Shown: positions 33,166 to 41,292 of the stretch, in pieces
How positions within the stretch are numbered: the stretch's first letter is position 1
Layout: each line of letters begins with the position of its first letter
Origin: an uncultured Thermoleophilia bacterium
Lineage (GTDB): Bacteria > Actinomycetota > Thermoleophilia > UBA2241
Reading direction: 5' to 3'
Assembly: GCA_903862845.1 (NCBI GenBank)
Contig: CAIOZS010000112.1
Location: forward strand, 1 to 62,220
DNA: 62,220 bases
Program-made: the position numbers and the translations under genes
The notes under the pieces: model-generated
What the model saw: the letters and a program-made list of their open reading frames with translations, nothing else
Database searches by the model: none
What the model was told of the DNA's origin: nothing

Positions 33166-34451
33166 CACGGTCCCTCCTCCACTGGCAGTCGCTCGTCGCA
33201 CCACACTACACCCGGGAACGGGCGTAGGCAGTGCGGGTGCCAGTTGGCCTGGCAGTAGGCGCCGACGCCCAGGAGGGCCACGATGTCGCCCTCTTCGAGG
33301 GGCGGCAGAGGGTAGTCCTCGGCGAAGATGTCAGGGCCTTCGTTGATGTGGCTGGTCAGCGTGAAAGTGGACGTGCGCGGAGCGTCGGCGGCGCGGCACA
33401 GCACCGTCTCGACGAGCTCCCTGTAGATGAAGGCCAGGTGCATCACGTTCCATCCGCAGGTGAGGCCGGCGAAGACGGCGCTGCCGTCGCCGGCCCTGCT
33501 TCTGTCTTCCACCGTGACCACCTCGGCGAGCAGCACCGCGGCGTTCTTGCAGAACATCTCGCCGGGCTCGCAGGCGATGGTCACGCCGAGGGGACCGAGG
33601 TGCTCGGCGAGGATGCCGGCGTAGGCGTCCAGGTCGAGCGGCCGCTGGCCCTGCCGCATGACAGCGGCGAGGCCGCCGCCGGCGTTGACCTCGCGCAGCG
33701 GGCAGCCGGCGTCGATAGCGCGCCGCGCCATGGCTGCCGCGGCCGCGGCGGCGCGCTCAAACGCCGGCAGGTCGTCGTCCAGAAGGTGATGGCTGACGTG
33801 AAAGTGGATCGTGTCGATCGTCAGATCGTAGGAGCGGGCCACGGCGATGGCCTCGTCGAGGCGCTCGGGGTAGATGCCGAACTTGGTCGGCGCGTCGCCG
33901 CTGTAGTAGCTGATGCCGCTCTCGGGGCGGGCGGCGCTGACGCGGGGGTTGATGCGCATGCCTATCGTGCCCCCGCGATTCCTCCGTCCGTAGCGGTGGA
34001 TCTGGCTGATGAGGTCGAGGTTCACGTGCACGCCGTGCTCGAGGATCACGTCGAGGTCGCGGTCGCTCACGTTGGTGCCCGTGTAGCTGATCACGGCGGC
34101 TGGGAAGCCGTGAACGAGGCCGTGCTCGACCTCGCCCGGCGAGCAGACGTCAAGGCCGACGAAGTGCGGAGTGCCGGGCGCGCCGAGTGCGCGGACGCGC
34201 GCCAGAACCTCGGGCTCGCGCTGGCTCTTGAGCGCCCAGCGGACCTTCCACGGCAGACCGGTGCGCGCCATCGCCCCTTGCAGGGCGCGCACGTTCTCCT
34301 CAATGTGCGTGATGTCGTAGATGAAGAGCGGCGTGCCGTGCTCACGGCCGAGCGTCTCGGCGTCGCGGCCGGCGACGAGCAGGCGGCCGCCCCGGGCCAC
34401 GAGGCCCGGCCGCTGCCACCAGTCGCGCGGGTGGTCGTCACGCGTGGTCAT
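33165..34451 (-). CDS. PLP-dependent decarboxylase, alanine racemase-fold (DapDC/ODC-like)
   Basis: A 428-residue fold-type III PLP enzyme. The Schiff-base Lys is in [13 protein letters not shown], the phosphate-binding Gly-rich loop is [11 protein letters not shown], and [15 protein letters not shown] replaces the family CE[AS]GR-type motif. The His-rich [13 protein letters not shown] replaces HIGSQ of diaminopimelate decarboxylase, and the C-terminal active-site Cys-Gly-Trp segment is [12 protein letters not shown]. These changes argue against meso-DAP as substrate. Paralogous to the enzyme at 49643-50911. Coupled to a small membrane protein. Substrate unknown. Confidence 0.82.
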   Translation of the reverse strand: MTTRDDHPRDWWQRPGLVARGGRLLVAGRDAETLGREHGTPLFIYDITHIEENVRALQGAMARTGLPWKVRWALKSQREPEVLARVRALGAPGTPHFVGLDVCSPGEVEHGLVHGFPAAVISYTGTNVSDRDLDVILEHGVHVNLDLISQIHRYGRRNRGGTIGMRINPRVSAARPESGISYYSGDAPTKFGIYPERLDEAIAVARSYDLTIDTIHFHVSHHLLDDDLPAFERAAAAAAAMARRAIDAGCPLREVNAGGGLAAVMRQGQRPLDLDAYAGILAEHLGPLGVTIACEPGEMFCKNAAVLLAEVVTVEDRSRAGDGSAVFAGLTCGWNVMHLAFIYRELVETVLCRAADAPRTSTFTLTSHINEGPDIFAEDYPLPPLEEGDIVALLGVGAYCQANWHPHCLRPFPGVVWCDERLPVEEGP

Positions 34452-34644
34452 TTCGCCTCGCTTCGTCTCGCCCCCTCTTGCACGCTGTCACAGAGTGTCT
34501 CGCGGCGGCGGCTCTTCGCGCAAGGCCGGACCGCGCTGCGGGTTTGACGACGGCACCCCAGCGGGCAGAATCGCCCGCGACGGCGTCGCCGTGCAAGCGA
34601 CGCCCTTCACTGTGCCCACGGTTCCGCAAGCGAGGAGGCCGACC

Positions 34645-34806
34645 ATGAAGTACGTGTGCAGCGTCTGCGACTACGTCTACGACCCCGAGATCGGCGACCC
34701 GGACAACGGCGTCGAGCCGGGCACCGCGTTCGAGGATCTGCCTGACGACTGGGTCTGCCCGGAGTGCGGCGTCGACAAAGACGAGTTCGCGCCGATGGAA
34801 GACTGA
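34645..34806 (+). CDS. Rubredoxin
   Basis: A 53-residue one-iron electron carrier with both metal-binding CxxC knuckles ([18 protein letters not shown] and [14 protein letters not shown]). Length is exactly that of classical rubredoxins. GGAGG lies 7 bases before the ATG. A rubredoxin is consistent with oxygen- or peroxide-detoxifying redox chains in an anaerobe or microaerophile; no partner is adjacent. Confidence 0.97.
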   Translation: MKYVCSVCDYVYDPEIGDPDNGVEPGTAFEDLPDDWVCPECGVDKDEFAPMED

Positions 34807-34833
34807 GAACCGCGCCGCGGACCGCAGAGTGAT

Positions 34834-34876
34834 GCCGCAGGGGCGGGGCGCTCGCAGGGCGTCCCGCCCCTGCGGC
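34834..34876. terminator. Strong bidirectional hairpin after rubredoxin
   Basis: A perfect 14-base stem (34834-34847 with 34863-34876) and 15-base loop, placed between rubredoxin and the stop of the convergent gene. Confidence 0.7.
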
Positions 34877-34878
34877 GC

Positions 34879-36177
34879 TCAGGGGCTCGGCGACGGCGAA
34901 GCCGGCACGCCCGCGCCCCGGGGCTTCAGCCCCTCCGCGAACGCGATCAGCTCCTGACGCGTGAGGGCGCCGGTGACGTAGACGATGTGTCGCGCGTCGC
35001 CCGTGAGCAGCGTCGGCCCGCTGTTCTCATACCACGTGTACGCGGTCGCGCCGGTGAGCGCACCGTACTGCAGCGTCGTCGCCTCATACGACAGCTTGCC
35101 GGCGGCGATCGATGGGAGCGTGTCGCGCAGAAACGCGGCCGAGCTGCCCGCCGCCTGCGGCCCCAGTTGCTGCACCGCGAACCAGCTCAGTCCGCGCGTG
35201 TAGAGCTGTGCCACTTGGCGCTGCCCGGCGGGCAGGTCCACCGGCGTGCTTTGCCCGTTGACCAGCCAGGCGCCCGGTGCCCCCTTGGTGTCCGCGGTCG
35301 CGACGGCCCTGAGAGTGAAGCCGTCCGGCGCGAGATCCGACGCAAGCGGTGCATAGCCGGCCGCGCGGCCGGCCGCGTTCAGGGACGGCGCGTATGCGTA
35401 GGTCGTGTCGCGTCGCGTCGCGATCACATCTCGAGATCCGGCAGATCCCAGCGAGGCGCCGGCGCCGCCGAGCTGGTCGCGCGACGGCGAAACTCCCCAG
35501 GCGGGGGTGGCGCTGAAGGTGTCGGTTCGCGAACCGCTGGTCTGCGAGTACCAGACGACGAGGCCCGTCTTCTGGTCGACGACCAGCTCGACGGTCGATC
35601 CGTCCAGTCGCATCGCGGCGCGCCACACTGTGCGGTCGCCATCCTTCAGCGGCTTGATGCCCACGGTGCGGTCCTTGTCTTCGACCGCCGAGCGTACAAC
35701 GGCGGCGAGGCCCTGATAGTCGAGCGGGCTGAGAGTGCCGACTCTCCACACCGGCGGCCAGGCATCCAATGTCCTTCGCGCCTGCGTCCCGGAGGCGCGG
35801 ATCCAGGTGCTCAGCTCTGCGCGCGAGCTCGCCTCATAGGACGAGCGCAGCTGCGCGAAGTCGCCGGCCTGCGTCGCCGGACCGGGCCGCAGCGTCCCCC
35901 CCGCGTCGCCGGAAGCCAGCGCGACGAACGAGCCGGAGAGCGTGGATGCAGGATGCGGCGTCGCTCCCGGCGCAGGAGTCGCACGGTCGCGCACGAGGAC
36001 GTACGTGCCCTGGATGCTCGCGACGTCTGGCGTGGGGATGGGCGGCGGCGTGCGCAGGAGGAATACGTAGGCGAGGGCGAAGACGATGCCGAGGGCCATC
36101 GCCGTAGCCGCGAAGCGCGGCGGGCGGCGGCTCACCCGCGCCGCGCGCAGCTCGCGGCTCGTGCGTTCCTGCTGCAT
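34879..36177 (-). CDS. Membrane-anchored extracytoplasmic protein of unknown family
   Basis: A 432-residue protein with a basic N-terminus (RAARVSRRPPRF), one membrane helix (about residues 27-46) and a large exported domain rich in Thr, Ser and Ala. The exported part has a MlaD-free, LolA/DUF-like beta pattern (MRLDGSTVELVVDQKTGLVV, TLRAVATADTKGAPGAWLVN) that resembles outer-surface lipoprotein-binding domains only weakly; no firm family. C-terminus is Pro/Ser-rich (ASPSPSP). The ATG 36177 follows a 47-codon gene by 31 bases. Confidence 0.75.
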   Translation of the reverse strand: MQQERTSRELRAARVSRRPPRFAATAMALGIVFALAYVFLLRTPPPIPTPDVASIQGTYVLVRDRATPAPGATPHPASTLSGSFVALASGDAGGTLRPGPATQAGDFAQLRSSYEASSRAELSTWIRASGTQARRTLDAWPPVWRVGTLSPLDYQGLAAVVRSAVEDKDRTVGIKPLKDGDRTVWRAAMRLDGSTVELVVDQKTGLVVWYSQTSGSRTDTFSATPAWGVSPSRDQLGGAGASLGSAGSRDVIATRRDTTYAYAPSLNAAGRAAGYAPLASDLAPDGFTLRAVATADTKGAPGAWLVNGQSTPVDLPAGQRQVAQLYTRGLSWFAVQQLGPQAAGSSAAFLRDTLPSIAAGKLSYEATTLQYGALTGATAYTWYENSGPTLLTGDARHIVYVTGALTRQELIAFAEGLKPRGAGVPASPSPSP

Positions 36178-36208
36178 CTTCAGGCTCGGCGGCGCGTCCC
36201 CGCGCCGC

Positions 36209-36352
36209 CTATGACCCTCCGCTCCGCCGGCCGCCCCAGGCGAAGAACAGCGGCAGAAAGAGGAGCGCAAAGCCGAAACGGCGCGAGATGAAGAGCGTCA
36301 GCGCCGCGATCAGCAGGCTGAGGCCAATGAGCATGAGGGTGCGTTGACTCAC
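36209..36352 (-). CDS. 47-residue membrane peptide
   Basis: A short gene with GTG start: after SQRT come two adjacent hydrophobic stretches (LMLIGLSLLIAALTLFI and FGFALLFLPLFFAWG) split by SRR, ending GGRRSGGS. It stops at TAG 31 bases before the next membrane protein gene on the same strand. The clean hydrophobic pattern and operon position support a real small membrane protein; no family recognised. Confidence 0.55.
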   Translation of the reverse strand: MSQRTLMLIGLSLLIAALTLFISRRFGFALLFLPLFFAWGGRRSGGS

Positions 36353-36474
36353 GCGGCAAGCGTGACGGCCCGAGGGCGGCGGCGCAAGCCGCCGCCCGAG
36401 GGCTGGCAGGCGGACGTTCGCCTGTGATTACCTTGGCGGGCACCATCGACCCCCACCACCGGAGGAGGCAGGGC

Positions 36475-37944
36475 GTGAAACGCAATCTGTTCGCCGGCCG
36501 CAGGCGCAGCGGCGGCATCGGCCTCGACGTGTTCACCGACGACGAGATCCAGGACGTCCATCTCGCGACCCTCGAAGTGCTGGAGCGCACCGGGGTGTGG
36601 GTGGAGATCGACGAGGCGCTCGACATCTTCAGTGACGGGGGGTGCGTAGTCGACCGCGAGTCGCACACCGTGAGGATCCCGCCGCACCTCGTGGAGGACG
36701 CCATCCGCAGCGCGCCCGCCAGCATCACGCTGTGCGGCCGCGACCCGGCCAACGACATTGTCATCGGCGCCGGCCGCGTCGGCTTCAGCAACTTCGGCGA
36801 GGGCGTCATGGTCGTCGACCCGTACAGCGGTGAGCTGCGATCGTCCACCAAGCAGGACCTCAGCGACATCGCCAAGCTCGTCGACGCGCTGCCCGAGGTG
36901 GACGTCTTCGAGATCGCCGTCGGCGCCGGCGACATGCCGCCGGCGACGGCTTCGATCCACAACCACGAGGCGGCCATCGCCGGGCAGACCAAGCCGATCT
37001 CCGGCGGGCCGCTCGACGGCCGCGCCGTGCGCATCAGCCTGGCCATGCTCGAGGCCGTGCAGGGCAGCGCCGACGCCGTGCGCGAGCGGCCGATGATGAT
37101 CATGGGCACTTGCCCCGTGAGCCCGCTGAAGCTGGTGAGCGATTGCTGCGAGATCGTCATCGAGGCGGCGCGCGCCGGGGTGCCGAGCTGCGTGCTCAGC
37201 ATGGCCATGGCGGGCGCTTCCGGCCCCGTCACGCTCGCCGGGACGCTGGTCACCCACAACGCCGAGGTGCTCGCCGGCATCGTGCTGGCGCAGCTCACGG
37301 AGCGCGGCGCCAAGGTGCTCTACGGCTCGTCGACGACCGCCATGGACCTGCGGCTGGCGGCGGCCTCCGTCGGCTCGCCGGAGTGCGCCCTGATCAGCGC
37401 CGGCGTGGCCCAGCTCGCCAGGCAGTACCGCCTGCCGAGCTACATCGCCGGTGCGTAGGGCGACAGCAAGCTCAGTGACGTGCAGACCGGTCACGAGAAA
37501 ACCCTCACGGCCTTGATGGCAGCGTTGGCAGGGACCAACCTGATCTACGGCCTGGGAATGATCGAGTCGGGCGTCACCTTCGACTACGCGCAGCTTGTGA
37601 TCGACGACGAGATCGCGCGCATGGTCAAGCAGGTCGTCGGCGGCATCCGCGTGAGCGACGAACGCCTCGCGGTCGACGACATCGCGAGAGTCGGCGCGTT
37701 CGGCGACTTCCTAAGCCTGGATGCGACCATGGCGCACATGCGCGAGCAGTCGCAGCCGAAGCTCATCGACCGCCGCGTGCGCGAGGACTGGGAGGAACGT
37801 GGCGGCACCGACATGTATCAGCGCGCCCAGGTCCGGGCCCGCGAGATTCTCGAGACCCACGTGCCCGAGCCGCTGCCCGACGACGTGCGGCAGCGGGTCC
37901 GCAAGATCGTGGGCGACGCCGATCGCGAACTGGCCGGCGCCTGA
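36475..37944 (+). CDS. mttB: Trimethylamine methyltransferase MttB with in-frame UAG (pyrrolysine)
   Basis: A 489-residue protein if UAG is read as an amino acid. MttB moves a methyl from trimethylamine to the corrinoid protein MttC. The GTG start has GGAGGAGG 7 bases upstream. The N-terminal part (FTDDEIQDVHLATLEVLERT, ISGGPLDGRAVRISLAMLEA, GTCPVSPLKLVSDCCEIVI) and the C-terminal part (TLTALMAALAGTNLIYGLGM, IESGVTFDYAQLVIDDEIAR) are both typical MttB. They are joined in one frame by a single TAG at 37456-37458, residue 328, near the known pyrrolysine of archaeal MttB (about residue 334). Ends in TGA. No frameshift or other stop. No corrinoid protein gene adjoins it. Confidence 0.92.
37456..37458 (+). 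other. In-frame amber codon of mttB, probable pyrrolysine
   Basis: TAG follows LPSYIAGA and precedes GDSKLSDVQTGHEK in frame. In the non-pyrrolysine paralog at 15751 the same column is Cys317. Termination here would remove 162 conserved residues of the barrel. Confidence 0.88.
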
Positions 37945-37946
37945 CG

Positions 37947-38618
37947 TCAGTCGAGCAGCCAGTCCTTACCGGTCGCGAGGTGCGTGCGCAACGCGTAGCC
38001 GCCGCTGGCAGTGACCGAATAGCCGAAGTCGCCCGTCGCCTCGCTCTGCGTCACGGCGGCGTGCGTCCAGGGGTTCTGTGGCCAGACCGGCACGCCGGGC
38101 TGCACGCCCACGGGCCCGCCGCTCGCTACGTCGGCCGCGGCCGGGGCGACCCCGGCGTGCGTGCGTGCCCACATCTCCACGTACTGTTGCAGCAGGGCCA
38201 GCCCCGCCTTGGTAGATGCGTCGCGCTCGTCCCTGAGCCAGCCGGGGACTCCGCCGCTGACCTTGTACGAGCCCTTGGAGAGGTGGCCGACCAGAGTGTA
38301 GCCGCTCAGGTCGGCTTTCACTTTGTACGTGTAGGTGCCCCTCGAGGTGCCGGGCGCCATTGTTCCGCCGGTCCAGGGGTTGCCCGGCCAGACCGGCGCG
38401 ACCAGAGCGCCGCCCTTCACCACGTCGCTGCGCGCCGGGAACACGAAGCCGTTGCTCTGGGCCTGGGTGTTGATGTAGCCCTGCAGGAGCAGGATATTCA
38501 TCTGCACCTGTTTGTCGACGAAGCTCACGGCCGCGCTTGCGGCGGCCGGCAGCGTAGCGGTGGCAGCCAGGACGGCGACGAGCACGACGAGGAGGATGCT
38601 GAAGCGGCGCGTTCTCAT
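37947..38618 (-). CDS. Secreted protein with two pseudopilin-like C-terminal modules
   Basis: A 223-residue secreted protein: signal peptide (residues 1-30, ending PAAASA), then two copies of a module that ends with WPxNPWT-type motifs: WPGNPWTGGTMAPGTSRGTY followed by TYKVKADLSGYTLVGHL, and WPQNPWTHAAV followed by GDFGYSVTASGGYALRTHL. Each is preceded by a helix (ILLLQGYINTQAQSNG; LALLQQYVEMWARTHAG) as in type II secretion pseudopilins, but the methylated prepilin N-terminus is missing. GGAGG lies 6 bases before the ATG. It sits convergent to mttB (2-base gap) and divergent from mtbB. Confidence 0.8.
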   Translation of the reverse strand: MRTRRFSILLVVLVAVLAATATLPAAASAAVSFVDKQVQMNILLLQGYINTQAQSNGFVFPARSDVVKGGALVAPVWPGNPWTGGTMAPGTSRGTYTYKVKADLSGYTLVGHLSKGSYKVSGGVPGWLRDERDASTKAGLALLQQYVEMWARTHAGVAPAAADVASGGPVGVQPGVPVWPQNPWTHAAVTQSEATGDFGYSVTASGGYALRTHLATGKDWLLD

Positions 38619-38739
38619 GGGTGCCTCCAGGGGGGACGGCAGAGTGTCGCCCAAGTCTGGCCGGGGCGCCGAGACCGGTCAAGCGCACTTCGCGGCACGG
38701 GCACCCAGCCGCCGCGTGCCGGGGCGGAGCCGCGGCGCC

Positions 38740-38748
38740 TGATACGAT
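38740..38748 (+). promoter_or_regulatory. Extended -10 promoter of mtbB
   Basis: TGATACGAT (38740-38748) matches an extended -10 (TGn before TACGAT), 55 bases before the mtbB ATG. No -35 is evident, as is usual for extended -10 sites. The same TACGAT hexamer occurs ahead of the nucleotide-sugar operon at 25397-25402. Confidence 0.45.
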
Positions 38749-38803
38749 GCCTCCATTGGCGCCGCGGGCTCGCGGCCGGCGCGCCAGCGACGCGAACGAG
38801 GTG

Positions 38804-40195
38804 ATGCCGGTGGAAGCCAGGATCCCGACCCGCATGGGCGACGGTTTCATGGTCGAGATGACGCGCAGCGAGCTGCGCGCGGACATCCAGGTGGCCAGCG
38901 AAGAAGCGGCGCGCAGGGCCCGGGTGCCGCCGCTCACGGCCGACGAGCAGGCGCACCTGCTCGACATCTACGCGTCTCCGGCGGCCTTCACCGCCGTCGA
39001 TATCGGCGACCAGGTCGTGCTGAGCTGCGATGGCGGCGGCAGCAAGATGACGGGCACGGACATCCAGGACCTCCTGGAAAGCGAGCAGCGCCTGGGCCAG
39101 GACATCCTCGAGCTTTGGCATATCGAGTACAGCTACAAGGCGATCAAGACGATCCTGCCGTTTCAGCAGCAGGTGATGCAGAACGCGCAGCTGATGCTCA
39201 CGGCACCCATTCAATACGGCGCGCAGCCCAACCTCGCTTTCTACAGCAAGCCCGACGGCCCGGCCAGCAACTGGTTCGAGCTGCTCCCCAAAGGGGACAT
39301 CGCCGGAGCGCGGGCAGCCATCGACGAGGCGATGGAGCACGCGACGCAGGACATGGTGTACGTCACGGGCGGCATGATCGAGGCCGGCGCCGACGGTGTC
39401 GACTTCGACACCACCGGAGGCGCCGGCGACGGCGACTTCCTCAGCACCCTGCGCGCCGTGAAGCACGTGCGCGAGAAGTACCCGGAGGCCGGCATCGAGC
39501 TGGGCATGGCCGGCGAGCTCGTGATCGGCGTGCACGGCGAGCTTGAGTGGGAGGGCCGCCGGCTCGCCGGCCTGTGGCCACGCGAGCAGCTCGAGGTGTG
39601 CCAGGACGCCGGCGTCACCCTGTTCGGGCCGGCGGTCAACATCCGCACCAGCAAGAGCTGCGCCTGGAACATCGCCTACTCCCTCACGGTCATCAAGCCG
39701 TGCATGGAGGTGGCGCGCATCCCCGTGCACCCCAACGTCGGTGAAGGCGTGTGCGGCGTGCCGGTCAACGGCTATCCGCCCGAGGACGCCGCATCGCGGG
39801 CGGCGAAGGCCTTGGTCGACATCCTGCGCTGCGACGGCTTGTAGGTGGGCTCGGGTGACTCCCGGGGAATGGACGTCACCCACGCGCTCGCCGCAGGCAT
39901 GGGCGGGATGCGCACGGCCGGAGACCTGGTCGCGCGCATGCAGATGTCCCGTGGGATGCGCTTGAAGGAAGCCAAAGACTACGTGGCCGGCAAGCTCGGC
40001 TGCACGGTTCGCGACCTCAGTGACAGCTATGCGATGGAGCAGATCCGGGGGGAGAAGGGCCTGGGCCGGATCCTCGACCACTCCAACCTCCACCCCGGCG
40101 AGCCCAACGCGATGATGGCCAAGTTCCGCATCGCCGAGCTGCTCGGCATCCGCATCAACTCGGTCGACAAGTTCAGGGACCTGGCGGGACTGTAG
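38804..40195 (+). CDS. mtbB: Dimethylamine methyltransferase MtbB with in-frame UAG (pyrrolysine)
   Basis: A 463-residue protein if UAG is decoded. MtbB transfers a methyl from dimethylamine to the corrinoid protein MtbC. Start-proximal RMGDGFMVEMTRSEL, central SKPDGPASNWFELL, GADGVDFDTTGGAGDGDFLS, ELGMAGELVIGVHG and AGLWPREQLEVCQDAG are MtbB signatures. TAG at 39842-39844 (residue 347) lies within RCDGL-UAG-VGSGDSRGM, and the frame continues with THALAAGMGGMRTAGDLVAR and MRLKEAKDYVAGKLG, the family C-terminus. M. barkeri MtbB1, from memory, has 467 residues with pyrrolysine near 356. The terminal stop is also TAG. Its 3' end overlaps a convergent gene by 23 bases. Confidence 0.93.
39842..39844 (+). 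other. In-frame amber codon of mtbB, probable pyrrolysine
   Basis: TAG between CDGL and VGSGDSRGM; from memory, methanogen MtbB has the pattern VDGI-Pyl-IGVGDP at the equivalent place. Reading it as stop would lose 117 residues of the conserved catalytic domain. Confidence 0.9.
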
Positions 40196-40667
40196 CCGGG
40201 CCCTTGCGGCGCAGGATCTGCCCCACCATGGTCGAGGCCACGCCGATGGGCACCAGGAGGATGCCCGTCAGGAGCGTGACGTACAGGCCGAGGCCGGGTC
40301 GATACAGCTTGACCATCGAGTCGGCGGCATCGATCGCCTGCAGCACGAACACAATGCCGGCGACCGCGACGACGGCGCCGGCGGCCATCGTCAGCAGGCG
40401 GGGCCCGAGGACGAGCGACACGACGCCGACAACCACGACGGCGATCGCCGCCACGAGCACGGGCGGCCCCCACCTGGTGTTCAGCACCCCTACGACGCCG
40501 GGGGCCCTCTGAAGACTGAAGTTGACGTCCTCCGCCGAATAGTCGTTGGCCCACGGCAGCAGGACCGCCACAATCCCCACGGCGCCGCCGACGATCGCCA
40601 GCACGGCGTCGCCGTTCCAGTCCCACCGTGAGAATCTGTGCTTACGCATCACTGTCTTCATCGGCAT
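40173..40667 (-). CDS. Four-helix membrane protein
   Basis: A 164-residue protein with four membrane helices: AVLAIVGGAVGIVAVLLPWA, PVLVAAIAVVVVGVVSLVLG, LTMAAGAVVAVAGIVFVLQA and a last one around VTLLTGILLVPIGVASTMVG. The first extracytoplasmic loop (NDYSAEDVNFSLQRAPGVVG) is hydrophilic. No family recognised; resembles small Trp-rich sensory or stress membrane proteins. The start is chosen at the first Met before KTVMRKHRF. The end overlaps the 3' end of mtbB. Confidence 0.7.
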   Translation of the reverse strand: MPMKTVMRKHRFSRWDWNGDAVLAIVGGAVGIVAVLLPWANDYSAEDVNFSLQRAPGVVGVLNTRWGPPVLVAAIAVVVVGVVSLVLGPRLLTMAAGAVVAVAGIVFVLQAIDAADSMVKLYRPGLGLYVTLLTGILLVPIGVASTMVGQILRRKGPATVPPGP

Positions 40668-40835
40668 CCGTCGGCTGCCTCCTGATACCTCGCCGCGAGC
40701 CGCGCCCAAACGTCCTCGTCGCGCCAATCGCTGAAGGAAGGCGCCCCTCGCGCCGATAGAGAAGCTGGCCGGCGGAGGACGCGCCGGCCGCGAGGGCCGC
40801 TCGTAGCGGCTGCCGGCAAAGACGGAGGAATGTGC

Positions 40836-41213
40836 ATGAGACGCGTCGTGAGCATCGCGCTGCTGGCGCTTCTGGCGCTCGGGGTCGCCGGCGCGATGGC
40901 CGCCTGTGGCACGAAGGACATCCAGACGCCCACCGCCAACATCGACGTGGCCAAGAACCTGGCCGCGAAGGGCGAGATCATGATGGTGAAGACGGGCGTC
41001 GCCGCCTACGTCGCGACCAACGGCACACTCCCGGCGACGGCGACGCAGGACGTGCTCGGCAGCTTCGTGGACCCCTGGCCCAAGAACCCCTGGACCCAGG
41101 CCCCGATGGCGCAGGGCACGCAGTCGGGAGACATCGCCTACACGCCGGGGGCCGGCACGAGCTACACGCTGGGCGTGGTGCTCGCCGACGGAAGCGTCTT
41201 CGCCGCCCCCTGA
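40836..41213 (+). CDS. Lipoprotein-like protein with a pseudopilin-like module
   Basis: A 125-residue exported protein. The N-terminal signal ends in GAMAACGTKD, a plausible lipobox with Cys as lipid site. A helix (DVAKNLAAKGEIMMVKTGVA) is followed by the shared module VDPWPKNPWTQAPMAQGT and GDIAYTPGAGTSYTLGVVLA. The second of two ATGs (40836) is chosen because GGAGG is then 7 bases upstream. Same module as in 37947-38618 and 45509-46606. Confidence 0.75.
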   Translation: MRRVVSIALLALLALGVAGAMAACGTKDIQTPTANIDVAKNLAAKGEIMMVKTGVAAYVATNGTLPATATQDVLGSFVDPWPKNPWTQAPMAQGTQSGDIAYTPGAGTSYTLGVVLADGSVFAAP

Positions 41214-41292
41214 GGCAGAGGCAGCCCCGCGCCCGCCGCCCCTTGAGTGCCTCCGCGCCGCTTGGTACCCTACCTCGTAGAAAGGGGCGCGC

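Noticed and set aside
37480..37944. Separate small gene downstream of a truncated mttB
   Set aside because: Same frame as mttB, no ribosome site, and its sequence is the MttB C-terminus; UAG read-through is the simpler reading.
39845..40195. Separate gene beginning GTG directly after the mtbB amber codon
   Set aside because: Zero gap, no ribosome site, sequence is the MtbB C-terminal part.
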